A stretch of 64,000 bases of DNA from an uncultured Saprospiraceae bacterium. Lineage in GTDB: Bacteria > Bacteroidota > Bacteroidia > Chitinophagales > Saprospiraceae. A program made the translations under genes and the position numbers. Position 1 is the stretch's first letter. Every line of letters begins with the position of its first letter. Shown here piece by piece: positions 51,730 to 60,000 of the stretch. The notes under the pieces were generated by a model that saw nothing but the letters and a program-made list of their open reading frames with translations, was not told the origin of the DNA and did not search any database. The stretch spans positions 59,813 through 123,812 of the forward strand of contig CALJOK010000059.1 in the NCBI GenBank assembly GCA_937981555.1, given 5' to 3'.

Positions 51730-53460
51730 TTATTCTTTTCCACCGTCTAAATCATCTTGATATTCTTTTAATTTATCAAACTTTCCTTTGGCAGCTAACT
51801 TTGCTTGCTTAGGCCAAGTATTTGGATTATGCATTTTATAACGAGGACCAGCGTTTTCTAGTATCTCTTTTAAATCCTCAGTACTAGTTTCTGCCAATTC
51901 ATCCCAATTATTAATTCCAGCTGCATGCAGTAACTTTTCGATTTTTGGTCCGATACCTTCTACTATTTGAAGGTACTCAGATCGGTAACCTGATTTTCCA
52001 TTACTTGCTTTAAGCACAGCTTTCTCTCTAAACATTTCCACGGCTTTGACCGTTTGAGTGTTCGTGTGAAGAGTTACTGGAACTTCTCTGATCACTTCGA
52101 CTTCTCTGATCACCTCTACTTCTTTAATGATTTCTACTGGGACTTCTTTGATGACCTCTACTTCTTTAAACACAGTAACTTCTACCGGCACTTCTTTGAT
52201 CACCTCTACTTCTTTGATCACTTCAACTTGTACTTCTTTGATCACCTCTACCTCTCTGATGACTTCTACTTCTTTGATCACCTCCACTTCTCTGATCACT
52301 TCCACTTCCCTGATCACTTCTACCTGAACTTCTTTGATCACTTCAACAGGAATTTCTTTTATCATTTCAACAGCTTTGATCACTTGAACTTCTTTGATCA
52401 CTTCGACAGGAATTTCTTTTGTGATGATCACTTCTTTAATGACTTCTACTTCCTTGATCACTTCGACTGGTACTTCTTGAACCACTTCAATCTCTTTGAT
52501 CACTTCTACTTCTATTTCCTTTTCAATTACGACTGGCACTTCTTTAATTACTTCCACTTCAATCTCTTTGATCACTTCTACTTCTACCTCTTTGATCACT
52601 TCTACTTCTTTGATTACCTCTACTTCTTTGATCACTTCTACTTCCTTGATGACTTCTACTTCTACCTCTTTAATCACTTCTACTTCTATTTCCTTGATCA
52701 CTTCTACTTCTCTGATCACTTCCACCTCTTTAATCACATGAACCTCTTTGATTACTTCCACTTCTTTAATTACTTCCACTTCTTGAATAACCGCCACCTC
52801 TTTGATTACTTCCACTTCTTTCATTATTTCCACTTCCTTGATAGTTTCCACCGGCACTTCTTTGATCACTTCCACTTCACGAATTACTTCGACATTCCTG
52901 ATCACTTCCACCGGCACTTCTTTGATCACTTCGACTTCTTTGATTACTTCAACGGGCACTTCTCTAACCATATCCACCGCTTTAAGTGTTTCGTAGTTGT
53001 TGTACATTTCAACAGGTACTTCTTTGATGACTTCCACTTCTTTTACAATTTCCACTAATCTTTCCACCGTCACTTCTTTAATTACTTCCACTTCTTTGAT
53101 CACTTCTACCTCTACTTCCTTGATTACTTCAACCGGAACTTCTTTGATGATTTCAATTTCTTTTTCGATAATTTGAGGTTCGATATTTTTCGCAGCTTGA
53201 TAGTCCAATTCAAGTGAAGAAAATCTGTTCTTCAAACCAGTATATTCGTTTTCTGTTTTTCCCTTTGCAGTCAACGCATTTTTCAAATTCTCCTGAGCAA
53301 GATTCAAATTAGTATCTTTCTCATTTAACAAACCAGTAAATTTAGTGGTAGAAGAATTTTTCCCGAAAAATCTACCAAGCAGCCATGCACCTATTCCAAA
53401 TAATAAAATGGGTATCCAGCACATCCAATTAAAAAGTAGGATAAAACTTAAAATCGTCAT
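51730..53460 (-). CDS. Membrane-anchored Val-Ile-Lys-Glu repeat protein with helix-hairpin-helix tail
   Basis: 576 residues. One N-terminal membrane helix (LSFILLFNWMCWIPILLFGIGAWLLG) is followed by a short coiled-coil-like stretch (~42-95), then about 370 residues (~98-470) built almost only of six-residue units of the type EVEVIK, mixed with EVPVEVIK and EVEVEVIK variants. Breaks occur at YNNYETLKAVDM (~155) and HTNTQTVKAVEM (~465), which resemble each other. The tail (~496-576) is a helix-hairpin-helix domain: YLQIVEGIGPKIEKLLHAAGINNWDELA, then PRYKMHNPNTWPKQAKLAAKGKFDKLKEYQDDL, a form common in Bacteroidota. The DNA of the repeat is correspondingly repetitive. The repeats recall eukaryotic articulin/alveolin proteins. 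Function unknown; a filament or spacer is inference. Confidence 0.82.
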   Translation of the reverse strand: MTILSFILLFNWMCWIPILLFGIGAWLLGRFFGKNSSTTKFTGLLNEKDTNLNLAQENLKNALTAKGKTENEYTGLKNRFSSLELDYQAAKNIEPQIIEKEIEIIKEVPVEVIKEVEVEVIKEVEVIKEVTVERLVEIVKEVEVIKEVPVEMYNNYETLKAVDMVREVPVEVIKEVEVIKEVPVEVIRNVEVIREVEVIKEVPVETIKEVEIMKEVEVIKEVAVIQEVEVIKEVEVIKEVHVIKEVEVIREVEVIKEIEVEVIKEVEVEVIKEVEVIKEVEVIKEVEVIKEVEVEVIKEIEVEVIKEVPVVIEKEIEVEVIKEIEVVQEVPVEVIKEVEVIKEVIITKEIPVEVIKEVQVIKAVEMIKEIPVEVIKEVQVEVIREVEVIREVEVIKEVEVIREVEVIKEVQVEVIKEVEVIKEVPVEVTVFKEVEVIKEVPVEIIKEVEVIREVEVIREVPVTLHTNTQTVKAVEMFREKAVLKASNGKSGYRSEYLQIVEGIGPKIEKLLHAAGINNWDELAETSTEDLKEILENAGPRYKMHNPNTWPKQAKLAAKGKFDKLKEYQDDLDGGKE

Positions 53461-53768
53461 AGTATTTTCTCTTTTATTAAGGTGTTAAAAAATTTGGATT
53501 CATACTTATATAAATTGTGACCAATAAATGAGAGATTAGTCACATAAGATAGAAAAGAGTTTTTTAGGGTTACGATAGAATAGGAATATAAATTTATTAT
53601 AGTGCAGAGTAGTGTACACCCAAGATAAAGAGAAAATGTTAATTACTTTATTTTTTGTATTTTTTTATTGAAAAAAAATATTCTTATTCTTTTGACTATG
53701 ATGGACTTACGTAAAGTGGTTTTTCATATCTTAAAATTTTGAATAAAAATAATTTTACATTTTTTGTT

Positions 53769-53883
53769 ACTATTCAGCATGGATATAGTACAGGCGAATT
53801 CATTCGCCCATCACTATTAGTTTAAGCTATAGGATTCATTAGGCGAATAAATTCGCCCGTACTTTTCTCCCATGCTGAATAGT
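53769..53883. repeat. 115-bp nested inverted repeat
   Basis: Outer arms ACTATTCAGCATGG (53769-53782) and CCATGCTGAATAGT (53870-53883) are perfect. Inside are two self-complementary hairpins, GGCGAATTCATTCGCC (53793-53808) and GGCGAATAAATTCGCC (53842-53857), with GTAC words beside them. The rest of the 591-bp gap (53461-54051) is AT-rich with nothing else recognised. Confidence 0.85.
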
Positions 53884-54051
53884 TACCATTTTTTTTGAGT
53901 TATATATTTAAAAATACATTTCTTGATTTACTTAGTTTTTTTTTAAATTTACTGACCCATTAAATAATCTTTGTTATCCTTGAACAGCTCCGATTAAAAC
54001 TTATTTATAAACTAACTCTGGATTATTTTTTCCAGAAAAAATAACATTACT

Positions 54052-54894
54052 ATGAATAATACCGCATTAGGAATTTTTTCTGCCTTATTTATACTCATTG
54101 GTTCTTGGGTACTGAGTCTTACTAATTTTTGTGGTGGCACAACTGATGCTCCAGCTCATTTCTCATTTACTGATGGGGCATTTAAATCCAAAAGTGTAGA
54201 TGCTTTTTCATTTGAAAAAGATGGATCATTTGCAACTATCCCCGCAGCAACTAATGGTGAATTGAAAAAAGTTGCGGCACATTTTAAAAGTAATGAAAAT
54301 CGAACATTGAATTTAGTAGGTAGTTATTATGCTACTGAAAAATATACTGGTGAGACTAATTTGGGAAAAGAAAGAGCAGAGGCAATCAAAGAGAAATTGA
54401 TAAAATATGGAACTCCTGCAGATAGAATTATTACTTCTGGAAAAGAGTTGGCTGGAGTATTAGAGGGGACGAGAGTATATAATGCCGTTGCTTTTGAAGG
54501 AAATGAAAAGGTGGCAATAGAAGATGAAGCTAAGGTGGAAGAAAAAGTTTTTTCTGTTTTAGATCCATATACAGTTAGATTTGAAACTGGGGTAGCTAAG
54601 CCAGAGATGACTAATGAGTTGAGAAACTATCTAGATTTGGCGTTGACTTATATTAAAGAAAATCCAGAGAAAATTTTAATGGTTACTGGATATACAGATA
54701 ATACGGGAGATGCAAAATCTAACCAAAGACTCTCTGAAAAACGAGCTGGGATAGTTCGGCGATTATTAAGAGATAATGGAGTAAAAAGTGAACAAGTAAA
54801 GTATCAAGGAAAAGGAGAGGCAAATGAATTAGGTGCAAATGATACAGAAGAAGGACGAGCTTTGAATAGAAGAGTGGAAATTATGATTGAATAA
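54052..54894 (+). CDS. OmpA family protein with two OmpA-like domains, the first degenerate
   Basis: 280 residues with an N-terminal membrane helix (LGIFSALFILIGSWVLSL). The first half (~45-155) has the alpha/beta outline of an OmpA domain (FSFEKDGSFATIPAATNGELKKVAAHF, LGKERAEAIKEKLIKYGTPADRI) but lacks the TD-x(10)-LS-x2-R-A motif. The second (~170-280) is canonical: VRFETGVAKPEMTNELRNYLDLAL, VTGYTDNTGDAKSNQRLSEKRAGIV and GRALNRRVEIMIE, so it should bind peptidoglycan. It would tie the inner membrane to the cell wall. The neighbouring repeat-protein gene diverges from it; a link is speculative. A terminator follows. Confidence 0.88.
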   Translation: MNNTALGIFSALFILIGSWVLSLTNFCGGTTDAPAHFSFTDGAFKSKSVDAFSFEKDGSFATIPAATNGELKKVAAHFKSNENRTLNLVGSYYATEKYTGETNLGKERAEAIKEKLIKYGTPADRIITSGKELAGVLEGTRVYNAVAFEGNEKVAIEDEAKVEEKVFSVLDPYTVRFETGVAKPEMTNELRNYLDLALTYIKENPEKILMVTGYTDNTGDAKSNQRLSEKRAGIVRRLLRDNGVKSEQVKYQGKGEANELGANDTEEGRALNRRVEIMIE

Positions 54895-54920
54895 ATTTTT
54901 CTTTTGTGGAAAAAAATAAA

Positions 54921-54953
54921 AACGCGCTGGCTCTTTTAGTCAGCGCGTTTTTT
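54921..54953 (+). terminator. Terminator of the OmpA gene
   Basis: AACGCGCTG / CAGCGCGTT stem with inner pairs and a TTTTTT tail that merges into the folD -7 element. Confidence 0.85.
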
Positions 54954-54960
54954 ATATTTG
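54953..54960 (+). promoter_or_regulatory. TATATTTG (-7 type element) for folD
   Basis: Exact TAnnTTTG 30 bases before the folD ATG, directly abutting the preceding terminator. No good -33 element is visible because the hairpin occupies that position. Confidence 0.5.
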
Positions 54961-54990
54961 TGCCTTTGTTAAAATAATTCAAATCTACTT

Positions 54991-55878
54991 ATGTCAAACA
55001 TTATCGACGGTAAAGGACTTGCCAATACAATCAAAGAAGAAATTGCAGTTGAAGTTGCAAAAATCAGAGACGCTGGTGGAAAAATTCCACACCTCGCTGC
55101 CGTGTTGGTTGGCGAAGATGCAGCTAGTCAAGTGTATGTAAGAAACAAAGTTCGTTCGTGCGAGCAAGTTGGTTTTGAATCTACCATGATTAGAAAAGAT
55201 ATTTCTACTACAGAAGAAGAATTATTGGAAATTGTAGCTGAACTCAATAATGATGATGAGATTGATGGATTTATCGTTCAGCTTCCATTGCCTAAGCATA
55301 TTAACGAAGAAAAAATAACGCTTGCCATTGATCCTCGAAAAGATGTGGATGGATTTCATCCTGCTAATTTCGGCCGAATGGCACAAGGACTGCCTGCCTA
55401 TTTGCCAGCAACACCTTTTGGAATTATGCAAATGTTAGATCGTTATGATATTGATGTAGAAGGAAAGGAGTGCGTAGTTTTGGGAAGAAGTAATATTGTC
55501 GGAACTCCGATCAGTATTTTATTGTCTAGAAAAGCGAGACCTGGCAATGCAACGGTCTCACTTTGTCATAGTCGAACGAAGGATTTAAAGTCCCATACTT
55601 TGCGAGCTGACATTATCATTGCTGCATTGGGAATTCCTGAATTCCTAACCGCTGATATGGTGAAAGAAGGCGTAGTGATTATTGATGTTGGAATTAATCG
55701 AGTAGACGATGAAAATGCTAAACGTGGTTATCGATTGACTGGTGATGTAAAATATGACGAGGTCGCGGCCAAGGCAAGTTATATCACGCCTGTTCCAGGA
55801 GGAGTTGGCCCGATGACGGTAACATCTTTATTAATGAATACTTTGAAATCTTGTCGAGGAGAAGTTTATGGAAAATAA
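54991..55878 (+). CDS. folD: Methylenetetrahydrofolate dehydrogenase / cyclohydrolase
   Basis: FolD converts 5,10-methylene-THF to 10-formyl-THF in two steps using NADP+. The 295 residues show the complete set of motifs: [17 protein letters not shown] (the catalytic Tyr-x3-Lys), [44 protein letters not shown] (nucleotide site), [11 protein letters not shown] and [17 protein letters not shown]. Length and start are normal. It is a single-gene unit, cytoplasmic, and a housekeeping gene. A MITE-like element lies downstream. Confidence 0.96.
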   Translation: MSNIIDGKGLANTIKEEIAVEVAKIRDAGGKIPHLAAVLVGEDAASQVYVRNKVRSCEQVGFESTMIRKDISTTEEELLEIVAELNNDDEIDGFIVQLPLPKHINEEKITLAIDPRKDVDGFHPANFGRMAQGLPAYLPATPFGIMQMLDRYDIDVEGKECVVLGRSNIVGTPISILLSRKARPGNATVSLCHSRTKDLKSHTLRADIIIAALGIPEFLTADMVKEGVVIIDVGINRVDDENAKRGYRLTGDVKYDEVAAKASYITPVPGGVGPMTVTSLLMNTLKSCRGEVYGK

Positions 55879-55892
55879 GCTGTTGAGGAAAA

Positions 55893-55932
55893 AAGATATC
55901 GGATTCCTTCATGGGATTCGATACCTAACTGA
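55893..55932. repeat. Imperfect hairpin after folD
   Basis: GATATCGGATTCC pairs imperfectly with GGGATTCGATACC around TTCAT. The sequence is related to the better hairpin at 60351-60383 (GGATTGGATACC), suggesting a small repeat family. It could act as the folD terminator, although no T-run follows. Confidence 0.45.
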
Positions 55933-55980
55933 CGACTCCAAGTCATCCTGTGAATAATTTTTTGTTGTAATAAGACAGCA

Positions 55981-56164
55981 ATAAACTTTAAAGGGCTTTC
56001 TCATAAAAATATTTGCTTACCACATAGGCACATAGAAAACATAGTTTTTAATTTTTTCTTCGAAAAAATATTTATGTGTTCTATGTGCCTATGTGGTAAT
56101 TAACGCAAAATAAAGGTGCTTTCATTCCCTTAAAGTTTTTATGAGAAAGCCCTTATAAACTTTA
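55981..56164. mobile_element. MITE-like element with terminal inverted repeats and target duplication
   Basis: The element proper is 55991-56154 (164 bp). Its ends are perfect 19-bp inverted repeats, AAGGGCTTTCTCATAAAAA and its complement. A second inner pair of 26 bp (56018-56043 and 56073-56098, around CCACATAGGCACATAGAA) has one mismatch. Immediately outside, ATAAACTTTA occurs as a perfect 10-bp direct repeat (55981-55990 and 56155-56164), as left by transposition. No open reading frame is inside, so it depends on a transposase elsewhere. A 10-bp duplication would fit, for example, IS4-type enzymes (family knowledge; not proven here). Confidence 0.8.
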
Positions 56165-56210
56165 TTAATATTACATTTTTTTAAAATATATTGTTAAAGT
56201 CTTTCGTTTT

Positions 56211-56243
56211 TTTGAATATGTTGGATTAAAATATTTACCTTTG
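56211..56243 (+). promoter_or_regulatory. Promoter TTTG-N21-TACCTTTG
   Basis: TTTG at 56211-56214 and TACCTTTG at 56236-56243 have the spacing expected for the main Bacteroidota sigma factor. It points to the gene at 56475 and gives a leader of about 220 bases that shows no clear structure. Confidence 0.7.
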
Positions 56244-56474
56244 TCCTGACTTCAAATATACCTATCTACTTTTATTTCAAATCTTCTAACTCCCTACATA
56301 ATATTTTCGGAAATTTAGTTTTACTAATTCAATCTAGGCATTGTAATTAGTGAAAGATCAAAACATTGAAACCAAGTTTTTTTGAAAAAAAGAAACTAAT
56401 GCTCAATGACTAATCACTATACCAACAACCTCTATTATTAATTTATTTTTTATCCAAAAACTAATTTTATTATT

Positions 56475-57086
56475 ATGTCATCCACTTCTATTTTTACTTT
56501 TTTGATGGTTTTTTCCATGTCTATTTTTCAATCGACAGAGTTGCCCAGTCAATTGAATGATTTTGATATGAAAGTTCAGCAAGGCAACAATGAGATAGTG
56601 ATTAATACTTCTCAGCAAAGTATTGATTTAGTCAAAGAAAAATTTTCTATTTATTTTAATATCAAAAAAGATGATGATATTGCTCAAAATTATCATGCAG
56701 CAAGATTAGTCGCAGATGTTGATCCTGATATCTTTAAGCAATTTGAGGCTGGAAAATCTTTTGACAAAATACCAGCGCTTTCTGCAGGAACAAGTATGGC
56801 TGGGCCGAAAGATGCTCAGTATGAATGTATCTTCTTTGATGATCAGGCGCACCATTATATTTTTTATAATAATGAAGAAGAGAAGCGAGCGAATTTGATT
56901 TCGAAAAAAGAAAACGGGATTGTTCAACTCAGTTTCGATGTAGAAAATTATTGTATGCAAGATTTTGAAGTGAACATAGCAAACTCCAATTTTGAAAAAT
57001 TATACTTTGTCTTTCTAATTGACGAAAACCTAAATGAAAAAGTGGAAGAAGGGGAGTATGTAAAATTGATTGTCAACCTTAAGTAA
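56475..57086 (+). CDS. Exported protein of unknown function
   Basis: 203 residues with a short hydrophobic N terminus (SIFTFLMVFSMSIFQSTE) that is probably a signal peptide. The mature chain begins ELPSQLNDFDMKVQQGNNEIVINTSQQ and alternates strands and short helices; the central part has AGTSMAGPKDAQYECIFFDDQAHHYIFY and the last part IVQLSFDVENYCMQDFEV and KLYFVFLIDENLNEKVEEGEYVKLIVNL. It carries two cysteines that could pair. No family recognised. It is preceded by a good promoter and faces ung with 21 bases between stops. Confidence 0.6.
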   Translation: MSSTSIFTFLMVFSMSIFQSTELPSQLNDFDMKVQQGNNEIVINTSQQSIDLVKEKFSIYFNIKKDDDIAQNYHAARLVADVDPDIFKQFEAGKSFDKIPALSAGTSMAGPKDAQYECIFFDDQAHHYIFYNNEEEKRANLISKKENGIVQLSFDVENYCMQDFEVNIANSNFEKLYFVFLIDENLNEKVEEGEYVKLIVNLK

Positions 57087-57107
57087 GTCCGTTTTTCTAT
57101 AAGCGAC

Positions 57108-57794
57108 TTAAAGATTCCAATCAATCGGAGTCAATCCCTGTTTCGTCAATAGTTCATTGGTCTTTGAGAAATGCTTATTTCCAAACCAATACCCTCGATT
57201 CGCACTCAGCGGAGAAGGATGTCCAGTCATCAAAACATGATGTCTGGAATGATCAATCAAACTTGATTTCTTTTTGGCAAAACCTCCCCACAGTAAAAAA
57301 ACAATCCCTTCTCGTTCCGCAGATAATTTTCGAATGACAGCATCCGTAAATTTATGCCATCCCGCATTTTTATGAGAGTTGGCTTGATGTGCTCTAACCG
57401 TCAAACCAGCATTGAGTAATAAAATACCTTGATTAGCCCATTTTTGTAAATTCCCAGTAGTTGGAATATCCATGCCAATATCTGTGTTCAACTCTTTAAA
57501 CATATTGACCAAAGAAGGCGGAGCAGGAATCCCATCAGGAACCGAAAAACTCAAACCATGTGCTTGACCAATATTATGATATGGATCTTGTCCCAAAATA
57601 ACGACTTTAACTTTGTCGAAAGGAGTAGAATTAAAAGCATTAAAAATCAAAGGGCCAGCAGGAAATATTTTATGACCAGCTTGCTTCTCTTGAAGTAAAA
57701 ACTGCTTGATTGCTAAAAAATAAGGTTGTTGGAATTCATCAGCAAGGGCATTTTTCCAACTTTCTTCTATTTTTATATTATTTGAAGTACTCAT
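57108..57794 (-). CDS. ung: Uracil-DNA glycosylase, family 1
   Basis: Ung removes uracil from DNA in base-excision repair. The 228-residue protein has all active-site motifs: VVILGQDPYHNIGQAHGLSFSVP (water-activating Asp), GILLLNAGLTVRAHQANSH, VFLLWGGFAKKKSSLID and HHVLMTGHPSPLSANRGYWFG (catalytic His and minor-groove loop). Length and start are normal. It is a single gene with a 283-bp AT-rich spacer to the next gene (tRNA), which contains the tRNA promoter. Confidence 0.97.
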   Translation of the reverse strand: MSTSNNIKIEESWKNALADEFQQPYFLAIKQFLLQEKQAGHKIFPAGPLIFNAFNSTPFDKVKVVILGQDPYHNIGQAHGLSFSVPDGIPAPPSLVNMFKELNTDIGMDIPTTGNLQKWANQGILLLNAGLTVRAHQANSHKNAGWHKFTDAVIRKLSAEREGIVFLLWGGFAKKKSSLIDHSRHHVLMTGHPSPLSANRGYWFGNKHFSKTNELLTKQGLTPIDWNL

Positions 57795-58014
57795 AGTTAA
57801 GTTTGATTTTTAAAAAGTCCGTGAATTTAAAAAAATAAGTGGCCTTCTTAGAAAATTTTTATAGTCAAGTTGAAATTGAAATCAAAAATGATAAACGGTA
57901 ATGTTGATTTTAGTTTTATTTTGAAATTAATACCTCGTATTTTTTAAGAATAATAATTGTAAATGTGGGAACTGAAAGAAAGGTTATTTTGTTTGAAAAA
58001 ATACTTTGCAGAAA

Positions 58015-58046
58015 TTGCATTTTTATCATAAAAAGATATAAATTTG
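58015..58046 (+). promoter_or_regulatory. Promoter of tRNA-Arg: TTG-N21-TAAATTTG
   Basis: TTG at 58015-58017 and TAAATTTG at 58039-58046 with 21 bases between them match the -33/-7 consensus of the phylum. The tRNA begins 32 bases after the -7 element. Confidence 0.8.
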
Positions 58047-58077
58047 CGTCCGCTTAACAAAGCATATATCCAGATTT

Positions 58078-58154
58078 GGTCTCATAGCTCAACTGGATAG
58101 AGCAGCTGCCTTCTAAGCAGCAGGTTCCAGGTTCGAGTCCTGGTGGGATCACCA
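58078..58154 (+). tRNA. tRNA-Arg (anticodon TCT)
   Basis: All four arms can be folded by eye. The acceptor GGTCTCA pairs with TGGGATC (two G.U pairs), the anticodon stem is GCTGC/GCAGC around CTTCTAA with TCT at 58112-58114, and the T arm is CCAGG-TTCGAGT-CCTGG. The CCA end is encoded (58152-58154). It decodes AGA, the main arginine codon expected in a low-GC genome. Confidence 0.95.
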
Positions 58155-58160
58155 CAGTAA

Positions 58161-58200
58161 CCCGTAACTAATTGATTATCAATAAGTTGCGGGTTTTTTT
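58161..58200 (+). terminator. Terminator of tRNA-Arg
   Basis: CCCGTAACT (58161-58169) / AGTTGCGGG (58185-58193) with one G.U, then TTTTTTT. Confidence 0.88.
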
Positions 58201-58389
58201 ATGGAGCTTCTAAAACAGGTTCATTTTATCTTCACCTTTCTTGGTATTTCTTTCAATTGATCATGAGATTGACTTATGGATGGATTACATCTGTTGTAAA
58301 AGTTAGTTTTTTTGAATGAAAGATTGATTTTGACCAGTAAACATATTTGGATTATATTCTAAATTATAACGGGTTGAGCATTTGAGGCA

Positions 58390-58460
58390 AGTATAGCAGC
58401 TCATAGCGGACAGCGCAGGAAAGGTGAGCTGTTTTCGGCTGCTGCCGGGGGCAGAGGTAA
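58390..58460. ncRNA. GC-rich structured segment, possible small RNA
   Basis: CAGCTCA (58397-58403) pairs with TGAGCTG (58425-58431), AGCAGC with GCTGCT outside it, and CTGCC-GGG-GGCAG (58442-58454) forms a tight hairpin. The segment is far more GC-rich than its surroundings and lies in a stretch of nearly 1 kb without a protein gene. No known RNA family was recognised and no promoter is evident, so this is only a candidate. Confidence 0.3.
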
Positions 58461-58462
58461 GC

Positions 58463-58605
58463 CCAATGTCATTAAGTTAAGAAAACGAATATCCAATGTC
58501 CAACTTATCTCCCTAGCAAACTTTGGGGAAACTTCAACATTGGACATTCCTAAGCGAAGCGTTGGGGGTTGGATATTCAAAAAAATCTTAACTTAATGGG
58601 CATTG
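58463..58605. repeat. Inverted repeat with ATCCAATGTCC / TTGGACAT words
   Basis: ATTAAGTTAAGA (58471-58482) and TCTTAACTTAAT (58586-58597) are perfect arms, extended by CCCAATG on the left and GGGCATTGG on the right. The interior repeats the pairs ATATCCAATGTCC and TTGGACATTCC / GTTGGATATT, so several alternative hairpins exist. It is typical of degenerated dispersed intergenic repeats. The remaining part of the gap (58606-58860) shows no gene that I can support. Confidence 0.7.
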
Positions 58606-58860
58606 GACGTTAGCCAAGGGGAATCCTTTTTTTCCAAAACGCCTTCTCTAACCTTGAATGATAAAAATCATATTTTGGCAGAACCGAATCAACATAAATA
58701 CTTCGTAACCATCACGAATGACTCCTATTGAAACCGTTTGTCCTGACTTTTTTTAACAGGAAATTTCCATCAATACTATTAATATCTGGTTCTGTTGCAC
58801 CCCCAGATTTTACTTGGGTGGGGTAGGCTGTTTTACCATTCCTGTTTTATAAATAAGAAA

Positions 58861-58888
58861 GCCTTCTGACTAATCAATCAGAAGGCAT
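58861..58888. terminator. Hairpin terminator without an assigned gene
   Basis: GCCTTCTGA / TCAGAAGGC with an 8-nt loop. No gene in the preceding 600 bases explains it on the plus strand. Confidence 0.65.
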
Positions 58889-58937
58889 TTAAATTTTAAG
58901 ATAGGTCGTCTGCGTTATCCAAGTCCGAAAAACAAAA

Positions 58938-58970
58938 AAAGCCAACCTCCTAAGAAGTTGGCTTTTTTTT
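58938..58970. terminator. Second hairpin terminator without an assigned gene
   Basis: AAAGCCAAC (58938-58946) / GTTGGCTTT (58957-58965) with A- and T-runs on both sides, so it could act in both directions, for example for the minus-strand gene at 59146-59781. Confidence 0.75.
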
Positions 58971-58984
58971 ATATTATCCTTAAC

Positions 58985-59045
58985 CAGGAGCCCGAAAAAA
59001 ATCCGCCTCCATCCGCACGATCCGCCTCATCCGCGTTCCCATCCA
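58985..59045. repeat. Half copy of repeat family R1
   Basis: AAATCCGCCTCCATCCGCAC, then GATCCGCCTCATCCGCGTTC and CCATC, match the right half of the element at 14913-15044 (there 15001-15044) at most positions. The left half is missing. Confidence 0.65.
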
Positions 59046-59145
59046 ACCCCAAGAGAAAAACAAATATCCAATGCAGCGCGCTGAACCCCAAAAAGAAAAG
59101 GAAGCCTTTCGACTTCCTTCTATACTTAATTATTTATCAACTATT

Positions 59146-59781
59146 CTACAAAACAGGCACAATAACCGACGGCGTAGGATCACTCTTCAAGCCATCATTC
59201 CCAATCGAAATAAATCGAACTTCCACCATTCCATTTTGGAATCCTCTCAATGTACCCTTTTCACCCTTTATATATCTGCCGTTAGTAAACGGTTCATCCG
59301 TATAAGGAATCTTACTCTCGACAGCGACCATCGCCACATGTTTTTTGTTAGGCAAAGTAAATTTGACTTCCAATTCTCCAATGCCGCCAACACTTTGCAA
59401 CACCACATTGGTAGGTGCTTTTGGCCTTTCGTTACTAATCAAAGCTCGCACCGGCGACTCCTTGATCGCCATCCCAGCCAATACAATATAGCTTTCCGCG
59501 CCATTCGCATTGTTCTCCAAGGCATTGGCCACATGGTTCAAGGAAACTTTTGTCTCGCTCAAGGCAATGTTTTTTAATCGGGTTAATTCTACGCCACCAT
59601 TAGCGGTAGCTTTTAATGCCGCATCATATTTGGCGGCCTTCTCATTGAGGTCAGCAGCAAATGGAGCAATGGCAGCATAAGTTTTTTGTTGAAAAATCTT
59701 GGAAGCTACCATCAAGGCGTATACAGCTAGAGGAGCTTGGTTTAATTGGTTAAAAAAACGGTCTACTTTGAAATTGTTCAT
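59146..59781 (-). CDS. Fibronectin type III-like protein of unknown function
   Basis: 211 residues without a signal peptide. The N-terminal ~115 residues are helical and Ala/Asn-rich (APLAVYALMVASKIFQQKTYAAIAPFAADLNEKAAKYDAAL). The C-terminal ~95 residues look like an FN3-type beta sandwich: PKAPTNVVLQSVGGIGELEVKFTLP, KHVAMVAVESKIPY, KGTLRGFQNGMVEVRFISIGNDGLKSDPTPSVIVPVL. Its DNA is clearly richer in G and C than the neighbouring genes, a sign of transfer or of strong expression. No close functional neighbours. In other Bacteroidota similar proteins are found near surface structures, but I cannot assign a role. Confidence 0.65.
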   Translation of the reverse strand: MNNFKVDRFFNQLNQAPLAVYALMVASKIFQQKTYAAIAPFAADLNEKAAKYDAALKATANGGVELTRLKNIALSETKVSLNHVANALENNANGAESYIVLAGMAIKESPVRALISNERPKAPTNVVLQSVGGIGELEVKFTLPNKKHVAMVAVESKIPYTDEPFTNGRYIKGEKGTLRGFQNGMVEVRFISIGNDGLKSDPTPSVIVPVL

Positions 59782-60000
59782 TATAGAAATGGTTTAAAGG
59801 TGTTAAAAAAATAGTGTTTCAAAAACTGTTTTTTTAGTCTATTGATTGGGTAATGGGATCAAGTTTCCCATCATAATAAAATTTATACAAATCATATACC
59901 AAAAATAATATATACATAAGTAGCTCCTAAACTTTAACACTTTTTTTGTTTTTTAGCACGATTTTTTAAAAAGAAATGCCTTCAACTAATTTGCGATACG

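Noticed and set aside
52054..53058. Long plus-strand open frames rich in Phe-Asp-His or Ser-Thr across the repeat gene
   Set aside because: They are exact antisense images of the EVEVIK repeat DNA; repeated codons leave all frames open. No start signals or domains support them.
58700..58850. Minus-strand open stretch of about 40 codons (contains TEPDINSIDGNFLLKKVR)
   Set aside because: No start codon and no recognised family; it may be a gene remnant but cannot be supported.
58958..59577. Plus-strand open frames overlapping the FN3-like gene
   Set aside because: They are antisense to a gene with clear protein-like composition and show no domains.
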